64,000 nt of DNA from an uncultured Clostridia bacterium (lineage in GTDB: Bacteria; Bacillota; Clostridia; Oscillospirales; Ruminococcaceae). Position numbers and translations under genes: made by a program. The notes below the pieces were generated by a model that did no database searches, was not told the DNA's origin, and was given only the letters and a program-made list of their open reading frames with translations. The DNA lies in NCBI GenBank assembly GCA_944386805.1, contig CALXCO010000013.1:1-64000 (forward strand), written 5' to 3'. Shown in pieces: positions 61,185 through 64,000 of this stretch; the stretch's first letter is position 1; each line of letters begins with the position of its first letter.

Positions 61185-62252
61185 TTATACTTCCCAGTCG
61201 ACCTTATTGGAAACCGGGACCTTTTTGGGGATGCGTGCCATACAGTAGACAATTTCTTCGGGAGTTGGGAAAGCGGCAATTGCTCCCGGACGGGTACAGA
61301 CAAGACTTCCGACTGCATTGGCAAAGTCCAGCATAACGGTGATTTCAACACTGGACAAATCATGGACATTTTTGTTCAGTTTCATAATATTAAAGATAAT
61401 CCCAGCCAGAAAAGCGTCTCCCGAACCGGTCGTATCCACAACCTTTACATCATACGCACTGGACAGATAGGAATCCTGATTGACATACGCATAACATCCC
61501 CGGTCAGAACGGGTAATGACAATCATTTCGGTACCGTTTTCCAGATAGATCTGTTCACAGGCTTCCCGTTCATCCATGCCGGGGAACAAAAACTGAAAGT
61601 CATCTTCCGAAATCTTCAAAATATCCGCAAGGGTCAATGCCTGCAAAATCACTTCACGCGCCTGTTCAGGGGACTCCCAGATGCTGAGACGGATATTCGG
61701 GTCAAAGGTAATCCGGGCGCCGGACTCTTTTGCCTTGACAACAGCGTTGAGGACAGTCGAACGGCTGGGTTCTCTGGACAGCGGGAAGGAAGAAAAATTA
61801 AAGACCTTGCAGTCATCAAAAATGCTGTCATCAATCTCATCTTCCACAAAATGGGTATCAGCTGTATGTGCGCCGCGGTAAAAAGTAAAGGTCTTTTTTC
61901 CGTCTTTGCGATGTACAACCGCAACCGGTGTGCGCCGGTCCTCATCAAGGATCATATTGCTGGTATCGACCCCACACTCGTCCAGTACCTGTTTGACACG
62001 CTGTCCCATCGAGTCGTCTCCGACCTTGCCGACAAAACCGGTCTTGACCCCCAGCCTCGCCAGTGCACAGGCAACGTTTGCCGGGCTTCCGCCGACACTC
62101 TGTTCGAAAATGGGCGCGGCATCCTGCTGTGTTTCCGCAGGGACTTCATTCTCCCCGCTTTCAGCATTCTCCGTCGACTGGCTGCCGGAAATTCCAGGGC
62201 TCAGCGGGATAAAATCCATCAGCGCTTCTCCAATACTGAGAACTTCGTACAT
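61185..62252 (-). CDS. PfkB-family sugar kinase, probable fructokinase
   Basis: A 355-residue ribokinase-family kinase. LSIGEALMDFIPL is the start, VGGSPANVACALARLG the substrate site, and VDTTGSGDAFLAGI carries the catalytic Asp and anion hole. GEALMDF and the fructan neighbour suggest fructose as substrate. An acidic insert of about 30 residues (18-48) separates the first strand from VGGSPAN, longer than in most family members. AGAAAGGG is eight bases before the ATG at 62252; the frame to 62303 lacks this. First gene of the pair with GH91. Confidence 0.9.
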   Translation of the reverse strand: MYEVLSIGEALMDFIPLSPGISGSQSTENAESGENEVPAETQQDAAPIFEQSVGGSPANVACALARLGVKTGFVGKVGDDSMGQRVKQVLDECGVDTSNMILDEDRRTPVAVVHRKDGKKTFTFYRGAHTADTHFVEDEIDDSIFDDCKVFNFSSFPLSREPSRSTVLNAVVKAKESGARITFDPNIRLSIWESPEQAREVILQALTLADILKISEDDFQFLFPGMDEREACEQIYLENGTEMIVITRSDRGCYAYVNQDSYLSSAYDVKVVDTTGSGDAFLAGIIFNIMKLNKNVHDLSSVEITVMLDFANAVGSLVCTRPGAIAAFPTPEEIVYCMARIPKKVPVSNKVDWEV

Positions 62253-62421
62253 AAAATTGCACCCTTTCTGCTCAAAACTGACGCCGGCAAAATCCTCCGC
62301 CAAAATTCCAGACGGTTAATCAACCAGCAAACGGATATTGTCCTCGGATAACCCGGAGAAAGAAAAATTCCTTTCTCCCTCTCCGGATCACCTGCTGTAT
62401 ACTGCTAAAACGGGGTCAGAC

Positions 62422-64000
62422 TCAGATCTTTTCAAGCTTTGCAAAGTTGGCCATAATCTTTTTGGTTCCAACCTTGTCAAACGCAACCTCGACCAGCGAG
62501 TCCTTGCCCATCGGACGGATCGACACGACCATGCCCTCGCCAAAGGTTTTATGCCGTACACGGCTCCCGACGCCATAATCGATCACTGCCTGTTCCGTCT
62601 TGGGGGCAGTACCGACCAGCGTGGTCGCTTTGGGGACAGGTGTTGTCAGGCCGCCTTCCCGTTTGGCCTGCAAACGGGCCTGATATGCTTCTCTTCTGGC
62701 CGCAGTCGTATCGACCAGTTCCATCTTTTCAGGCGGAATTTCATTGACAAACCGGGAGAGCCGGTTGCGGTTGGTGGTTCCGAATACCATCCGCTCATAA
62801 GCGTGGGAGATATACAGCTTTTTCTTTGCGCGGGTGATGGCAACATAGCAAAGCCGTCTTTCTTCTTCCAGCTCGACCGGATCATAAATCGAACGAACCG
62901 ACGGGAAGACACCGTCCTCCATTCCGGGCAGGAAGACCACCGGGAATTCCAGTCCTTTAGAGGAGTGCATCGTCATCATCAAAACGCTGTCGTCCTGTTC
63001 ATTCAGATCGTCCAGATCGGTATACAGGGCGATTTCTTCCAAAAAGCCTTCCAGCGTCCCTTCCGGGTTCTCCTGCTGGTATTTCATCATCGTCGATTTC
63101 AGCTCGCCGATATTCTCCATTCGGGTCGCGCCTTCATCGCCCTGTGCCTTAAGCATTGCAGCATAGCCGGTTTCTTCCACAACCCGGTCCAGCAGCTCGT
63201 CCAGCGGCAGATTCAGCGCCGCATCTCTGAACGACTCGATCATCGATGCAAACTGCATCAGATGCAACGACTTGCGTGCCAGTGCGCCATATTCATCTGC
63301 ATGACGCAGCACCTCAAATACCGGAATATCCGCCTGAACCGCTATATTCATGACCGTTGCGACAGTCGCATCACCGATCGCACGTTTGGGCTCATTGATG
63401 ATACGGGACAACCGGACGGTATCCGACGGATTGATAATAATCGACAGGTAGGCGACCATATCCTTGATTTCCTTACGTTCGAAGAACTTGGTCCCGCCAA
63501 ACAGCCGGTAAGGAATGCCCGCCTTGATGAAATACTGTTCTATGACCGACGACTGCGCATTCATCCGGTACAGGACCGCATGGTCGCCGTACCGCATTCC
63601 CTGCGCGACATCTTCTTCAATGGTATCGGCAATAAACTTAGCCTCTTCCCGCTCGTTCTGAACCTTTTCGAGGCGGATTTTTTCGCCGGCTCCATTTTCT
63701 GTCCAGAGGTTTTTCCCTTTCCGTCCCACGTTGTGCTGAATGACCTCATTTGCGGCATCCAGAATCGTCTGAGTCGAGCGGTAATTCTGTTCCAGACGGA
63801 TGACTGTCGTGTTCTTAAACTGATCTTCAAACGAAAGAATATTTTCAATCGTCGCGCCGCGGAATTTATAGATACTCTGGTCATCGTCTCCGACAACACA
63901 CAGATTCTGCGATTTCGCCGCCAGCAGACTGACCAGCATATACTGGGCATGGTTTGTATCCTGATATTCGTCTACCATCAGGTAGCGCCAGCGGTTCTGA
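62422..64000 (-). CDS. pcrA: ATP-dependent DNA helicase PcrA/UvrD, partial
   Basis: The 3' 526 codons of a UvrD-family helicase; the 5' part lies beyond the window. Visible are motif II MVDEYQDTN, GDDDQSIYKFRGA (III), RLEQNYRST (IV), MTMHSSKGLEFPVVFLPG (V) and LCYVAITRAKKKLYIS (VI). The C-terminal small barrel VGSRVRHKTFGEGMVV is the PcrA tail that binds RNA polymerase in Bacillus. It works in repair and clearing of transcription-replication conflicts. A CCGGAGAAAG/CTTTCTCC hairpin at 62353-62378 follows it without a T run. The 62253-62421 gap holds no gene. Confidence 0.96.
   Translation of the reverse strand, partial: QNRWRYLMVDEYQDTNHAQYMLVSLLAAKSQNLCVVGDDDQSIYKFRGATIENILSFEDQFKNTTVIRLEQNYRSTQTILDAANEVIQHNVGRKGKNLWTENGAGEKIRLEKVQNEREEAKFIADTIEEDVAQGMRYGDHAVLYRMNAQSSVIEQYFIKAGIPYRLFGGTKFFERKEIKDMVAYLSIIINPSDTVRLSRIINEPKRAIGDATVATVMNIAVQADIPVFEVLRHADEYGALARKSLHLMQFASMIESFRDAALNLPLDELLDRVVEETGYAAMLKAQGDEGATRMENIGELKSTMMKYQQENPEGTLEGFLEEIALYTDLDDLNEQDDSVLMMTMHSSKGLEFPVVFLPGMEDGVFPSVRSIYDPVELEEERRLCYVAITRAKKKLYISHAYERMVFGTTNRNRLSRFVNEIPPEKMELVDTTAARREAYQARLQAKREGGLTTPVPKATTLVGTAPKTEQAVIDYGVGSRVRHKTFGEGMVVSIRPMGKDSLVEVAFDKVGTKKIMANFAKLEKI

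Noticed and set aside
62353..62378. Terminator after pcrA
   Set aside because: GGAGAAAG/CTTTCTCC is a good stem but is followed by GGGTTATCC, not Ts; it may still pause transcription.

Overview
This 64 kb window reads as chromosomal core from a spore-forming member of the Clostridia, most like the Oscillospiraceae/Ruminococcaceae of the gut. The evidence is a roughly 50-55% GC impression, Firmicutes marker genes (hprK, a T-box in front of alaS, the tepA-ylzJ-ftsK order, miaB followed by a YmcA/YlbF-type gene, cwlD of spore cortex synthesis), AGGAGG-type ribosome binding sites and TTGACA-17-TATAAT promoters. Genus is not determined. I see no prophage, transposon, integron or CRISPR array. One tRNA gene is present.

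Layout. 1-4.7 kb: a NYN/PIN-fold protein, an HD-GYP-like protein and rmuC (minus strand). 4.7-8.6 kb: a cell-wall cassette of alpha/beta hydrolase, membrane-anchored MurF, Ddl and a 71-residue unknown. 8.7-11.3 kb: a GH2 glycosidase facing a DUF4867 gene. 11.4-14.7 kb: an ECF sigma factor with its anti-sigma factor, a small XRE regulator and a GNAT. 14.8-18.8 kb: phosphoribosyltransferase, HIT protein and alaS under T-box control. 19-21.7 kb: an MFS carrier and an SGNH hydrolase. 21.8-30.4 kb: a probable nine-gene operon running from a divergent ThyX-like gene and tmk through GNAT, 5-formyl-THF cyclo-ligase, mltG, a U32 peptidase and a membrane protein to cwlD and radA. 30.5-34.9 kb: miaB with a YlbF/YmcA-type gene, NIF3 and hprK. 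34.9-43.4 kb: a seven-gene operon tepA-ylzJ-uppP-ftsK-ygiQ-MBL-DUF3006, preceded by a cluster of DnaA-box-like sites. 43.8-47.7 kb: a DUF6062-like gene, an OGG1-type glycosylase overlapping a GNAT, and a cation/proton antiporter. 47.8-54.1 kb: a foldase-like lipoprotein with tandem repeats, an EamA carrier, a lytic transglycosylase, a polysaccharide deacetylase, tRNA-Ala(CGC), a Cys-rich small protein and a large leucine-rich-repeat surface protein. 54.4-64 kb: glyS, several small enzymes, a MATE carrier, a BFD-type ferredoxin, a GH91 enzyme with a fructokinase, and the 3' part of pcrA.

Most genes serve housekeeping functions: envelope synthesis, translation, and DNA repair and segregation. 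The points that look most worth following are the ThyX-like gene translationally coupled to tmk, the signal-less GH91 enzyme paired with a sugar kinase (probably intracellular difructose-anhydride use), and the DnaA-box cluster upstream of the ftsK operon. Start codons were moved from the longest open frame wherever a ribosome binding site clearly decided the matter; these choices are noted in each entry.
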